Below are positions 6,284 to 15,426 of a stretch of 26,774 nt of DNA, piece after piece (positions within the stretch are counted from its first letter, which is position 1; each line of letters opens with the position of its first letter). Location: NCBI GenBank assembly GCA_000437515.1, contig FR898462.1, positions 18,039 to 44,812 of the forward strand. The letters run 5' to 3'. The position numbers were made by a program, and so were the translations under genes. Source of the stretch: Acidiphilium sp. CAG:727 (GTDB lineage Bacteria > Bacillota > Clostridia > Christensenellales > Borkfalkiaceae). The notes under the pieces are model-generated. The model searched no databases. It was not told the origin of the DNA and worked only from the letters and a program-made list of their open reading frames with translations.

Positions 6284-8584
6284 ATGATATACGAAAAACA
6301 ATCTCAGTCGCGCGACGAAAACTTAATAAAAGATATTTCGGAAACGTTCGGAGTTTCTTTACGTTTTGCCAAGATTTTAACCAAACGCAATATAAACACC
6401 GTCGAGCAAGCGAAAAAGTTTTTATATCCGTCGTTATCGGATCTCGGCGACCCGTTTTTAATGTCGGGTATGAAAGAAGCCGTTGACAGAATAAACGCCG
6501 TTTCGTCCGAAGAGGTTATCGTCGTTTACGGCGACTACGATGTAGACGGAATATCGGCTGCTACGATTTTAACTAAATGTCTGCGTTTTATGGGCAAAAC
6601 CGCGTACGCCGTTATTCCCGAACGCAGCGACGGTTACGGGTTATCCGAAGCGGTTATCGAGCGGGCGTTGGAAGAATTTTGTCCCGATTTATTGATTACC
6701 GTTGACTGCGGCATAAGCGCGGTAAACGAAGTTGAATATTTGCAGGATCTGGGTGTAGACGTTATCGTTACCGATCACCACGAAATTCCCGACGCATTGC
6801 CCGATTGCACGATTATCAGTTGTAAATCGGACGACGATTACGGCTTCAGCGGTTTATGCGGCGCGGGAGTTGCCTATAATCTTTCAAGAGCGCTGATAGG
6901 CGATAAAGCGGACGAGTTTCTCGACGTGGTCGCGTTGGCGACTATGGCCGACAATATGCCGCTGATAGACGAAAATCGCATTCTGGTAAAGGAAGGATTA
7001 AAACGAATAAGGCAGGGTAATTGTATAGCCGCGATAAAATCGCTTCTTAAAATCGCAAACGTAAAGGAAATTACCGCCACGTCGCTTTCATATTCGGTTG
7101 CTCCCAGGGTAAACGCTGCCGGACGAATGGGCAATGCAAACGTCGCTCTTGCCGCGTTTTTATCCGAAGACGAGAATGAAGTCGGGATACTTGCGGAACA
7201 ATTAAACGATTTCAACGTAAAAAGGCAAAACGATTGCGAAGAATTATATAAAAGCGCGAAAAGCAAACTTGCGGAAAAATCTCCGCTACTTAAAGTAAAC
7301 GTATTGTACGATAAAAAATGGAATACGGGTATGGTCGGCATAGTTGCCGCAAGAGTAGCGGAAGAAACGGGTAAACCTACGATTTTATTTACCGAAAAAG
7401 ACGGGTTGTGGCACGGCAGCGCAAGATCGCATAATTCGATCAATATATTTGACGCTTTGAAGTATGCGTCAAAATATTCGGAAAATTTCGGCGGACACGC
7501 GCAGGCTGCGGGCGTTACCGTAAAATATGAAAATTTCACCGATTTTGAAAACGCTTTGGATGAATACGTTTCAAAGACTTGCGACATATCCGATTTTACT
7601 TCCGACGTTTTCGTCGACGAAATAGTCGAAGAACCTATAACGATAAGTTACGTGGAAGAGTTGGAAAAACTTGAACCGTGCGGCGTCGAAAATCCGAGAC
7701 CTCTTTTCGCCGAGTACGTAGGCAACGCATACGCAAGCCCGATTAAATTCGGTTCGCCGCACTTATCCCTTAAAACGAAAAATTTCGATTTTATATATTT
7801 TAACGGCGTAGACGATATGAAGATTCTTAATTCCGACGTCGTAAAAGCCCTGATATACGAACCTTCCGCATCCGTATTCAACGGCAAAAAATACGCCAAA
7901 GGGTACGTTAAAAGTTATAAAACCGAGGCTCGTTTCGACGAATATACCGATTTTTTGCTTTTCTCTTCGCAACTCGACAGCATAAGCGCAAAAACGGAAA
8001 CTTATACTGAAATCGACGAAAAAACGACCGAAGAGTACATTGAAAGAGCAAAAAAAGAAATTTTCGGAACTTTGTTTATCGCTTGTTCGTCTGCAACCGT
8101 CAAACACTACGAAGAGCAACTTCGGGGGTTGGATATAACCGCTTATTCTACCTGCAAAAAAAGTAACCTATCTACGGTTTGTCTTGGTATCAGAGAAGAG
8201 ATAACCGCGCTGTATAATCATATAGTATTTCTGGATAAACCTCTTAACGTATCGCTTGATTTGCCGTACGACGCCGAAATTTCGGTCAACGCGAGTCGTA
8301 ACGGTTTCGATTGTCGGGGGGTTACGGCAGACAGAAAAACGCTCGGCGAAATATACCTTGCCTTGAAAAAATCGGGAAAGAAATTTACTTCGATTGAAGA
8401 TGCTGCCGACGCGGCGGGTAAAGATTACGGACTGAAAGAGATTGTTTTTGCCGTGAAAGTATTCCGAGAACTCGGACTTATCGAAGCCAAGGGCGGTAAA
8501 TTTTACGCCGTAGCCGGCGTAGGTAAAAATCTTAACGATTCCGGAATATACAGAGCAGTGACAAATTTTATCAACGGTTTATAA
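6284..8584 (+). CDS. recJ: RecJ, single-stranded-DNA-specific 5'-3' exonuclease
   Basis: RecJ degrades 5'-ended single strands during recombination and mismatch or base-excision repair. The 766-residue protein shows the DHH phosphoesterase motifs DYDVDG (84-89), VDCG (140-143), TDHHE (163-167) and ATMADNMPL (219-227). The RecJ signature RVNAAGRMG (275-283) and DHHA1 motifs GSARS (378-382) and GGHAQAAG (403-410) follow. An OB-type region with LEPCGVENPRP comes next, then a long poorly conserved C-terminal part. The start chosen is ATG 6284 (MIYEKQSQSR). A TTG at 6269 is in frame but lies in the secF terminator T run. No ribosome site is evident, so the start is moderately uncertain. It ends 2 nt before rel. 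Confidence 0.94.
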   Translation: MIYEKQSQSRDENLIKDISETFGVSLRFAKILTKRNINTVEQAKKFLYPSLSDLGDPFLMSGMKEAVDRINAVSSEEVIVVYGDYDVDGISAATILTKCLRFMGKTAYAVIPERSDGYGLSEAVIERALEEFCPDLLITVDCGISAVNEVEYLQDLGVDVIVTDHHEIPDALPDCTIISCKSDDDYGFSGLCGAGVAYNLSRALIGDKADEFLDVVALATMADNMPLIDENRILVKEGLKRIRQGNCIAAIKSLLKIANVKEITATSLSYSVAPRVNAAGRMGNANVALAAFLSEDENEVGILAEQLNDFNVKRQNDCEELYKSAKSKLAEKSPLLKVNVLYDKKWNTGMVGIVAARVAEETGKPTILFTEKDGLWHGSARSHNSINIFDALKYASKYSENFGGHAQAAGVTVKYENFTDFENALDEYVSKTCDISDFTSDVFVDEIVEEPITISYVEELEKLEPCGVENPRPLFAEYVGNAYASPIKFGSPHLSLKTKNFDFIYFNGVDDMKILNSDVVKALIYEPSASVFNGKKYAKGYVKSYKTEARFDEYTDFLLFSSQLDSISAKTETYTEIDEKTTEEYIERAKKEIFGTLFIACSSATVKHYEEQLRGLDITAYSTCKKSNLSTVCLGIREEITALYNHIVFLDKPLNVSLDLPYDAEISVNASRNGFDCRGVTADRKTLGEIYLALKKSGKKFTSIEDAADAAGKDYGLKEIVFAVKVFRELGLIEAKGGKFYAVAGVGKNLNDSGIYRAVTNFINGL

Positions 8585-8586
8585 GT

Positions 8587-10728
8587 ATGTATGAAGAAAT
8601 TTTAAGTCAGATTGAAAAAACTTATGACGGTGAAGAGCGCGAAGTGGTTAATCGCGCGTTTTACTTTGCAAAATCCGCTCATACGGGTCAAAAGCGCGCT
8701 TCGGGCGAAGAATATTTTACGCACCCGTGCGCCGTTGCTAAAATTCTTATGGATCTCGGGATGGATTACAACACCGTGGCGGCCTCGTTTTTGCACGACG
8801 TACTCGAAGACACTCCCGTTTCGGAAGCGGATATTAAAGAGGCGTTCGGCGAAGAGATTCTCGGTCTCGTGCTGGGTGTAACGAAACTCGATAAAATCGA
8901 ATTTAAGTCCAGGGAAGAAGAACAGGCTGAAAACTTCAAAAAGATTTTCGTTTCGATGGCGAAGGATATAAGGGTTATAATCATAAAACTCGCCGACAGA
9001 CTTCACAATATGCGCTCTCTGAATTTCTTGTCGCAGGAAAGGCAATTGCGGATGGCGCACGAAACGCTGGATATTTACGCGCCGCTTGCCGGCAGACTCG
9101 GTATTTCGCAAATTAAATGCGAACTTGAAGATTTGTGCCTTAAATATATAGACCCCGAGGCATACGAGTATTTGTCGGTAAATATTAACAGCAAACTTAC
9201 CGAAAGACGAGAATTTGTCGAATCTGTGGTGGGCGAAATTAAAGAAATTCTCGAAGAATCCAATATCGAAGGCGAAGTTTTCGGCAGGCCGAAGCATTTT
9301 TACAGCATCTATAAAAAGATGAAAAAGCAAAATAAGACGCTCGATCAGATTTACGATCTTACCGCGGTAAGAGTTATCGTGGATACCGTAGACGAGTGTT
9401 ACGAATTGCTCGGCAAAATTCATAAGAAGTGGAAACCGATTCCGGGGCGTATTAAAGATTATATCGCCATGCCGAAAGAAAACATGTATCAGAGCCTTCA
9501 CACGACCGTCGTTACCGAATTCGGAAAAATTTTCGAGATACAAATCAGGACGAAAGCGATGAACCGTACCGCAGAATTCGGTATAGCGGCGCACTGGAAA
9601 TATAAAGAAAACAAAGAGAATTCCGACTCGTTCGATAAAAGACTTTCCTGGATAAGGGAAGTTATGGAATGGCAGGGCGGACTTAATAATTCGACGGAAT
9701 TTATCGAGAGTCTGAAAGGAGACGTTTATAACAGCGAAGTCCTCGTGTTTACGCCGAAAGGCGAAGTTATAAGTCTCGTTAAAGATGCGACGCCTATCGA
9801 TTTTGCTTACAGAATTCACACCGAGGTCGGGAATAAATGCGTAGGCGCGAAAGTAAACGGGAAAATCGTTCCGTTAAACTCCACGCTTAATACCGGCGAC
9901 GTGGTCGAAGTAATTACTTCTAAATTATCGAAAGGTCCTTCGTGGGATTGGCTTCGTATCGCAAAATCTTCCGGGGCAAAAGCGAAAATAAAGGCTTTCT
10001 ATAAGAAAGCAATGCAAGTCGATAACGAAAAACTCGGCAAAAGCATGCTTGAATCAGAAGCAAAAAACAGAGGTTATAAGTTTGACGAACTGTTGACTCC
10101 GGTAAGTTTCGAGCGAATAAGCCAAAGACTGTCGTTTTCGACCGAAGAAGAGATGTACGCCGCAGTCGGTTGCGGTGCGGTAACCATCAATCAGGTACTT
10201 TTGAAACTTATCGATTTTTATCGTAAAGAAGTACCGCAAGCCGCGCCGCCGCAGTCGAAATACTCGTTAAATAAACATACGACGGGCGAGTGTAACGTAA
10301 AGGTTAAAGGAATGGACGGGTTGTTGGTTCGCTTCGCGGGGTGTTGTAATCCCGTTCCCGGCGACGATATAGTGGGGTTCGTTTCACGTGGCAGAGGCGT
10401 AACCGTACACAGAAAAGACTGTCCTAATATGAAAAACGAAGATCCGGAAAGGCTGCTTGAAGCAGAGTGGACTGGCGATAAAGGAAGTTATACCGTTGCG
10501 ATACGAGTTGTCGGAGGCGAAAAAACCCCGATACTTATTTACGTCTCAAACGCTTGCACTATGCTCGGGCTTATGATAACTTCCGTAAACGGCAGACTCG
10601 ACCCCAAAACGAGTCAGTCGATAGTAGACTTTACGATAAAGTTAAACAAAAAGGACGATCTTGACGGGCTTATCGCGAAGGTAAAGCAAAACCCCGAAAT
10701 AGACGATATATACAGGGTGTTGACGTGA
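8587..10728 (+). CDS. rel: Bifunctional (p)ppGpp synthetase/hydrolase, Rel type
   Basis: This enzyme makes and degrades the stringent-response alarmone (p)ppGpp. At 713 residues it has full-length RelA/SpoT architecture. The HD hydrolase domain has H46, HD 70-71, ED 74-75 and the D137 motif KLADRLHNMRSL, all intact. The synthetase domain has GRPKHFYSIYKKM, the RIKD motif (288-291), YQSLHTT and the E-x-Q substrate motif in FEIQIRT. RxKD at this position marks bifunctional Rel rather than synthetase-only RelA, which has ExDD. A TGS domain (about 385-445), a helical region, the Cys motif GCCNPVPGDDIVGF (585-598) and a C-terminal ACT domain (about 635-713) follow. There is no clear ribosome site, so translation probably depends on recJ. 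It overlaps the next gene by 4 nt. Confidence 0.96.
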   Translation: MYEEILSQIEKTYDGEEREVVNRAFYFAKSAHTGQKRASGEEYFTHPCAVAKILMDLGMDYNTVAASFLHDVLEDTPVSEADIKEAFGEEILGLVLGVTKLDKIEFKSREEEQAENFKKIFVSMAKDIRVIIIKLADRLHNMRSLNFLSQERQLRMAHETLDIYAPLAGRLGISQIKCELEDLCLKYIDPEAYEYLSVNINSKLTERREFVESVVGEIKEILEESNIEGEVFGRPKHFYSIYKKMKKQNKTLDQIYDLTAVRVIVDTVDECYELLGKIHKKWKPIPGRIKDYIAMPKENMYQSLHTTVVTEFGKIFEIQIRTKAMNRTAEFGIAAHWKYKENKENSDSFDKRLSWIREVMEWQGGLNNSTEFIESLKGDVYNSEVLVFTPKGEVISLVKDATPIDFAYRIHTEVGNKCVGAKVNGKIVPLNSTLNTGDVVEVITSKLSKGPSWDWLRIAKSSGAKAKIKAFYKKAMQVDNEKLGKSMLESEAKNRGYKFDELLTPVSFERISQRLSFSTEEEMYAAVGCGAVTINQVLLKLIDFYRKEVPQAAPPQSKYSLNKHTTGECNVKVKGMDGLLVRFAGCCNPVPGDDIVGFVSRGRGVTVHRKDCPNMKNEDPERLLEAEWTGDKGSYTVAIRVVGGEKTPILIYVSNACTMLGLMITSVNGRLDPKTSQSIVDFTIKLNKKDDLDGLIAKVKQNPEIDDIYRVLT

Positions 10729-11339
10729 TTAAAATTATAACGAGGATAGTTCCGCCGTTAGACGCGAATTGCTACGAAGTTATTGACGAAAGTACCGATA
10801 ATCGCCTTATAATCGATGTTGGCGGTGGTTTTGACGAGGTTTTGAAATCCGTCGAAAACAAAGGTAAAATCTTAGGGGCGTTATTTACGCACGGACATTT
10901 CGATCACTCGCTTGACGGCTATAAATTTTCGGATAGAGGCGTTAAAACGTATATAACCGAAAAAGATAACGAGTTGCTTTCAAATTCCGGAAACCTCGGC
11001 AGATATTTCGGGGTAAAAACGGTTCCTTATGCTGCGGACGTTTTTTTGAAAGAGGGCGATACCGAGATCGGCGGAATAAAATTCCGAACGATATTTACTC
11101 CGGGACATACTGCCGGGTCGTGTTGTTTCCTGTTCGGCGATACGTTACTTTCCGGCGATACGTTGTTTTACGGAAGTTTCGGAAGAACCGACTTCCCTAC
11201 GGGTAATCTTGACGACTTGAAAAATTCAATCAAAGAAAAATTATTTAAGTTACCGCCCGATACGAAAGTTTACGCGGGACACGGCGAACCGACTACGATA
11301 GGCGAAGAAATAAAATATAATTCCATAAATGAGTATTAA
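10725..11339 (+). CDS. Metallo-beta-lactamase-fold hydrolase, glyoxalase II-like
   Basis: This 204-residue cytoplasmic protein belongs to the small YcbL/glyoxalase II-like MBL group. The metal site is complete: THGHFDH (55-61, the HxHxDH motif), H128 in TPGHTAGS, D145 in SGDTLF and H186 in GHGEPT. GSFGRTDFPTG (150-160) is also typical of the YcbL type. It lacks the C-terminal substrate domain of true glyoxalase II, so the physiological thioester or other substrate is unknown. The start is GTG 10725, overlapping the rel stop (GTGA). A gene of this type between rel and hemZ is common in Clostridia. It overlaps the next gene by 11 nt. Confidence 0.9.
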   Translation: MIKIITRIVPPLDANCYEVIDESTDNRLIIDVGGGFDEVLKSVENKGKILGALFTHGHFDHSLDGYKFSDRGVKTYITEKDNELLSNSGNLGRYFGVKTVPYAADVFLKEGDTEIGGIKFRTIFTPGHTAGSCCFLFGDTLLSGDTLFYGSFGRTDFPTGNLDDLKNSIKEKLFKLPPDTKVYAGHGEPTTIGEEIKYNSINEY

Positions 11340-12693
11340 AACGGATCAACCGCAATTTTTGGCGGAACTAATTGAAGAAAGTAAATTTTTCGCAGGGGCG
11401 GGCAACCTCGATATTGACTGTAAACACGGCGAGCGGGGAGAAAATTTTTACGACGAAATAGTTATCGACGGAAAAGTTTACGATTATGAAAATTCGCGCG
11501 CTTTTTCGGGCGAACCGGAAAGAAAACGTTACGCTAAAAGATTTACAAAACTTGCGTTGTATCTTTCTCTTTCCGATTACTTGAAAATCGATTTACCCTG
11601 GGGCGCGCTGACGGGTATCCGACCGGTAAAATTCGCGTATACCGAAGGCGACGACTGGCGAAACGTGATGAAAAATCAGATGCGGGTTTCCGATAAAAAA
11701 ATAGAAATGGTAAGCAAAATAATGGAAACGCAGAAACCGTTTTACGTCGCTGACGAAAACGCGAACGATTTATTTATCGGCATTCCGTTTTGTCCGTCAC
11801 GTTGTTCGTATTGTTCGTTCGTTTCAAACGTCGTATCTTCCGAAAAGCATCTGACCGAATACGTCGACGCGCTTTGCAAAGAAATCGAAAACGCGAAACC
11901 TCTTATCAAAAAATTAAACTCGGTCTATATAGGCGGGGGTACGCCGGTATCGTTGCCGACCGAACTGCTTGAAAGAATTCTCGTTTCGGTAGGTAACGTT
12001 GATTGCGAATATACGGTTGAAGCGGGCAGACCCGACTGTATAGACGATACCGTTCTGACGCTTCTTAAAAAATACGGAGTAACGAGAATATGCGTCAATC
12101 CGCAGACTTTCAACGACAAAACGCTCGAACTGATAGGAAGAAAGCATACGGGCGACGATATTAAAGTAAAATTTACTCTGGCTAAAAAGTACGGTTTTGA
12201 CGTCAATATGGATTTGATAGCAGGGCTACCCGAAGAAACGTTCGAAGATTTCAGATATAGTCTTGACACGGCGGTTTCGCTTTCGCCCGACGACGTTACG
12301 GTGCATACTTTATCACTCAAAAAAGGCAGCAAACTGAAAGAAAGCGTAGAAAGGCTCGAAGCGGGCGAAATCGAAAAAATGATCGACTACGCTTATGAAA
12401 CTCTTACGAAAAACGGATACGACCCGTACTATACTTATCGTCAGAAATACATGGCCGGAAATCTTGAAAACACGGGATACGCAAAAAAAGGTAAGGCGTG
12501 CGTTTATAACGTCGACGTTATGGAAGAAATAACCGACAACCTCGCGTGCGGGGCTAACGCCGTAAGCAAAAAACTTTTTGACGGCGGTGCGAGAATCGAA
12601 CGTTACGGCGCGCCCAAAGATATTGCGACCTATATCGCTAAAATCGATACGATTATCGACGAAAAAAATAAATTGTTTGAAAAGAACGGATAA
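11329..12693 (+). CDS. hemZ: HemZ-type radical SAM protein (coproporphyrinogen III dehydrogenase family)
   Basis: This is a 454-residue member of the oxygen-independent coproporphyrinogen oxidase-like radical SAM family, closest to HemZ by its N-terminal domain with WGALTGIRPVK (91-101). The cluster-binding motif CPSRCSYC (C155, C159, C162) binds a 4Fe-4S cluster and SAM, and YIGGGTP (200-206) is the SAM-contact strand. Later motifs include VEAGRPD, MDLIAGLPEET and the HemN-like C-terminal part with YYTYRQKYMAGN. HemZ is named for haem synthesis, but no other haem gene is seen here and many anaerobes carry this protein without a haem pathway, so the substrate is uncertain. The start overlaps the MBL gene and has no ribosome site, so it is probably translationally coupled. 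Confidence 0.88.
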   Translation: MSIKTDQPQFLAELIEESKFFAGAGNLDIDCKHGERGENFYDEIVIDGKVYDYENSRAFSGEPERKRYAKRFTKLALYLSLSDYLKIDLPWGALTGIRPVKFAYTEGDDWRNVMKNQMRVSDKKIEMVSKIMETQKPFYVADENANDLFIGIPFCPSRCSYCSFVSNVVSSEKHLTEYVDALCKEIENAKPLIKKLNSVYIGGGTPVSLPTELLERILVSVGNVDCEYTVEAGRPDCIDDTVLTLLKKYGVTRICVNPQTFNDKTLELIGRKHTGDDIKVKFTLAKKYGFDVNMDLIAGLPEETFEDFRYSLDTAVSLSPDDVTVHTLSLKKGSKLKESVERLEAGEIEKMIDYAYETLTKNGYDPYYTYRQKYMAGNLENTGYAKKGKACVYNVDVMEEITDNLACGANAVSKKLFDGGARIERYGAPKDIATYIAKIDTIIDEKNKLFEKNG

Positions 12694-12699
12694 ATTCGA

Positions 12700-12728
12700 T
12701 TGCAATTTTACTTCTTATATGGTAATAT
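12700..12728 (+). promoter_or_regulatory. Promoter for rpsO
   Basis: TTGCAA (12700-12705), 17-nt spacer, TAATAT (12723-12728). The start site would be near 12735, leaving a leader of about 80 nt. That leader contains a direct repeat of TTGCGAA (12743-12749 and 12753-12759). Leaders of rpsO often bind S15, but I cannot fit a known S15-binding fold with confidence. Confidence 0.6.
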
Positions 12729-12816
12729 ATATACGGTGCTTATTGCGAAGTTTTGCGAATACTCGACGCCTTGCTACGCTTTAAGTGAATAATTTCCATA
12801 CAGGAGGATAAACAAA

Positions 12817-13080
12817 ATGGAAAAAGAAAGAAAAGCAGAAGTTATCAACGAGTACAAAAGACACGACGGCGATACGGGTTCGGCGGAAGTACAGATCGCT
12901 CTTTTAACCGAGAGAATCAATCATCTTAACGAACACCTTAAAGTCAACAAAAACGACAAACATTCTCGTCGCGGACTGCTCAAAATGGTAGGTCGCAGAA
13001 AGGGTATGCTCGATTATCTTAAATCTATCGATATCGAAAAGTACAGAGAGATCGTTGCCCGTTTGGGTCTTCGTAAGTAA
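12817..13080 (+). CDS. rpsO: Ribosomal protein S15
   Basis: S15 is a primary 16S rRNA-binding protein of the 30S platform. The protein has 87 residues, close to the standard size. It has the family signature HDGDTGSAEVQIALLTERI (residues 16-34), then NHLNEHLKVNKNDKHSRRGL and LVGRR-type motif MVGRRKGMLDYLK. AGGAGG at 12802-12807 is a strong ribosome site. The gene stands between its own promoter and a strong terminator, directly ahead of pnp, an order widely conserved in bacteria. Confidence 0.98.
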   Translation: MEKERKAEVINEYKRHDGDTGSAEVQIALLTERINHLNEHLKVNKNDKHSRRGLLKMVGRRKGMLDYLKSIDIEKYREIVARLGLRK

Positions 13081-13087
13081 TTTCAAA

Positions 13088-13116
13088 GGGGAGTATTTTC
13101 TATACTCCCCCTTTTT
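13088..13116 (+). terminator. Intrinsic terminator after rpsO
   Basis: GGGGAGTAT (13088-13096) pairs perfectly with ATACTCCCC (13102-13110) around a 5-nt loop, then C and T5 (13112-13116). Confidence 0.92.
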
Positions 13117-13146
13117 GCTTTCGTTCAAAAAACGTTTTCGCATTAT

Positions 13147-13201
13147 AACGCTTAAGCCGTACGGGCTTGCGTTTTAGAATGCAGACGAAAGATGCGTCTG
13201 C
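13147..13201 (+). promoter_or_regulatory. Two consecutive hairpins in the pnp leader
   Basis: Hairpin 1 (13147-13173) is AACGC/GCGTT plus AAGCC/GGCTT, separated by a TT bulge, with loop GTACG. Hairpin 2 pairs GCAGACG (13181-13187) with CGTCTGC (13195-13201) around a 7-nt loop. Neither has a T run, so they are not terminators. They sit just ahead of the pnp ribosome site and may be targets for RNA-based autocontrol, as known for pnp leaders in enterobacteria. No convincing promoter is visible between the rpsO terminator and pnp. Confidence 0.55.
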
Positions 13202-13228
13202 GTAATAAATCAGAGAAAGGAGTATTAA

Positions 13229-15331
13229 ATGTTAGAAAATCACAAAGTATTTACTACGACGATAGGTGGTAAAGAAGTTTCCGTTGACGTGGGCAAGTAC
13301 GCCCAGCAAGCAAACGGATCCTGCATGGTCAGATGCGGCGAAACGGTCGTAATGGTAAACGTTACCATGGCGCCGGTTCCGAGAGAAGGTATGGATTTCT
13401 TTCCGCTTTCCGTCGATTACGAAGAAAAAATGTACTCCGTCGGTAAAATTCCCGGCGGTTTCAAAAAGAGAGAGGGCAGGGCAAGCGATAAGGCGATTCT
13501 CGTATCCAGACTTATCGACAGACCTATCAGACCTTTGTTCCCCAAAGGGCTTTTCAACGACGTAACCGTAGTTGCGACTGCGTTGTCGGTCGACCCCGAT
13601 ATTGCTCCCGAACCGCTTGCGATGTTCGGTTCGTCGGTCGCGCTCAGTATTTCGGATATACCGTGGGCGGGACCTACGGGTTCGGTCGTCGTAGGTATGG
13701 TCGACGGTAAATACGTCATCAATCCGACGGTAGCAGAGAAAGCGGCAAGCACTTTGACTCTTAATCTTTCCGGAACCAAAGACGCCATTATGATGGTTGA
13801 AGCGGGCGCGAAAGAACTTTCCGACGACGATATGGTCGGAGCGATTTTGTTCGGACACGAAGAAATCAAAAAGCAGTGTTCTTTCATCGAGGAAATCGTT
13901 GCCGCCTGCGGTAAAGAAAAACAAAACATCGAACTTTATCACGTTCCCGAAGATCTTGACGCCGAAGTAAGAAAATACGCCGGCGAAAAACTCGATTACG
14001 CCCTCGACACTTTCGACAGATTCGAAAGACAAACCCGTCAGGATGAAGTCGAAAAAGACGTTCTTGAACATTTTGCCGAAAAATTCCCGAATATGCAAAG
14101 AGAACTCAAAGACTCTCTTTACTATATTACGAAAGAAAAAGTCAGGGCTAAAATTACCAATCTCGGCGTAAGACCCGACGGCAGATCGCTTACCGACATC
14201 AGACCTATCTGGTGCGAACACGGCGTACTTCCGAGAGTTCACGGAAGCGGCGTATTTACCCGCGGTATGACGCAGGTTATGACGACTTGTACGCTCGGCA
14301 CTATTTCCGAAGTTCAGAAACTCGAAGGACTTGACAACGAAGAATATAAGAGATATATTCACCACTATAATATGCCCGGTTACGCATCCGGCGAGGCAAA
14401 GCCCTTAAGAAGCCCCGGCAGACGCGAAATCGGTCACGGCGCTTTGGCGGAAAGGGCTCTTGAACCCGTAATTCCGTCCGAAGACGAATTCCCGTACGCG
14501 ATAAGACTCGTATCCGAAGTTCTTTCTTCCAACGGTTCGACGTCGCAAGGTTCGGTTTGCGGCTCGACGCTTGCGCTTATGGATGCGGGCGTTCCCATCA
14601 AGGCTCCCGTGGCGGGCATTGCGATGGGACTTATCAAAGACGTTGACAGCGGCAAGATTTCCGTTCTTTCCGATATACAGGGACTGGAAGACTTCCTCGG
14701 CGATATGGACTTTAAGGTAGCGGGTACGGCAAAAGGTATTACCGCTATCCAGATGGATATTAAGATTAAGGGTATAAGCGAAGAAATTCTTCGTAAGGCT
14801 ATTAAACAGGCAAACGAGGGAAGACATTTTATCCTCGGGAAAATGCTTGAATGTATTCCGGCTCCCGCCCCTGCGCTTTCGAAGTATGCCCCGAAGATTA
14901 TCTCCTTCAACATCGATACCGATAAGATTAAAGACGTTATCGGCAGCGGCGGAAAGACTATCAATAAGATTATAGACGAAACGGGCGTTAAGATCGATAT
15001 CAACGACGACGGTAAAGTCTGCATAGCCACTTACGGCGAAGATCTTTCTATGGCCGAAAAGGCGAAGGCTATGGTTATGGCTATCGCGAGAGATCCCGAA
15101 GTCGGCGATATGTTCATTTCGACCGTTGTAAGAATCCTTCCGAAAGTAGGCGCGTTCTGCGAACTTGCTCCCGGCAAAGACGGTATGATTCATATTTCCA
15201 AAATGAGTGAAAAACGTATCAACTCCGTCGATGAAGTTCTCGCTATAGGCGACGTCGTTAAAGTCGAAGTTATAAAGATCGGAGAAAAAGGCATAGACCT
15301 TAAACTGCTCGAAAAACTCGAACAGGCATAA
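13229..15331 (+). CDS. pnp: Polynucleotide phosphorylase
   Basis: PNPase is the phosphate-dependent 3'-5' exoribonuclease of mRNA decay. The 700-residue protein has the standard layout: RNase PH domain 1 (about 1-210), an alpha-helical linker and RNase PH domain 2 with RREIGHGALAERAL and SVCGSTLALMDAGVPIKAP. The catalytic stretch GDMDFKVAGTAKGITAIQMD follows. A KH domain (IKDVIGSGGKTINKII) and an S1 domain (VGDMFISTVVRILPKVGAFC, ending in GEKGIDLKLL) close the protein. AAAGGAG precedes the ATG. The upstream rpsO terminator means pnp relies on readthrough or an unseen promoter. Confidence 0.97.
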   Translation: MLENHKVFTTTIGGKEVSVDVGKYAQQANGSCMVRCGETVVMVNVTMAPVPREGMDFFPLSVDYEEKMYSVGKIPGGFKKREGRASDKAILVSRLIDRPIRPLFPKGLFNDVTVVATALSVDPDIAPEPLAMFGSSVALSISDIPWAGPTGSVVVGMVDGKYVINPTVAEKAASTLTLNLSGTKDAIMMVEAGAKELSDDDMVGAILFGHEEIKKQCSFIEEIVAACGKEKQNIELYHVPEDLDAEVRKYAGEKLDYALDTFDRFERQTRQDEVEKDVLEHFAEKFPNMQRELKDSLYYITKEKVRAKITNLGVRPDGRSLTDIRPIWCEHGVLPRVHGSGVFTRGMTQVMTTCTLGTISEVQKLEGLDNEEYKRYIHHYNMPGYASGEAKPLRSPGRREIGHGALAERALEPVIPSEDEFPYAIRLVSEVLSSNGSTSQGSVCGSTLALMDAGVPIKAPVAGIAMGLIKDVDSGKISVLSDIQGLEDFLGDMDFKVAGTAKGITAIQMDIKIKGISEEILRKAIKQANEGRHFILGKMLECIPAPAPALSKYAPKIISFNIDTDKIKDVIGSGGKTINKIIDETGVKIDINDDGKVCIATYGEDLSMAEKAKAMVMAIARDPEVGDMFISTVVRILPKVGAFCELAPGKDGMIHISKMSEKRINSVDEVLAIGDVVKVEVIKIGEKGIDLKLLEKLEQA

Positions 15332-15360
15332 TAAGCGTTTCGTAAACGTATCGTAATTAG

Positions 15361-15406
15361 GGGGCGTCGGGAACATACGTCGTAAGTATGCTCCTTACGC
15401 CCCTTT
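15361..15406 (+). terminator. Long imperfect hairpin after pnp, probable terminator
   Basis: GGGGCGT (15361-15367) pairs with ACGCCCC (15397-15403). Inside are GGA/TCC and CATAC (15374-15378) with GTATG (15386-15390), separated by small internal loops. TTT follows at 15404-15406, a weak T run. The ATG at 15388 lies inside this stem and is not a credible start for the next gene. Confidence 0.65.
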
Positions 15407-15426
15407 ATAATTCCGAGAGTTTACGC

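Noticed and set aside
8602..9819. 405-codon minus-strand open frame opposite rel
   Set aside because: Antisense shadow of a fully conserved gene, without independent support.
13232..14365. 377-codon minus-strand open frame opposite pnp
   Set aside because: Antisense shadow; composition and lack of motifs as for the others.
15388..15426. ATG 15388 as start of uppP
   Set aside because: It lies inside the pnp terminator hairpin; family length and N-terminus fit ATG 15427.
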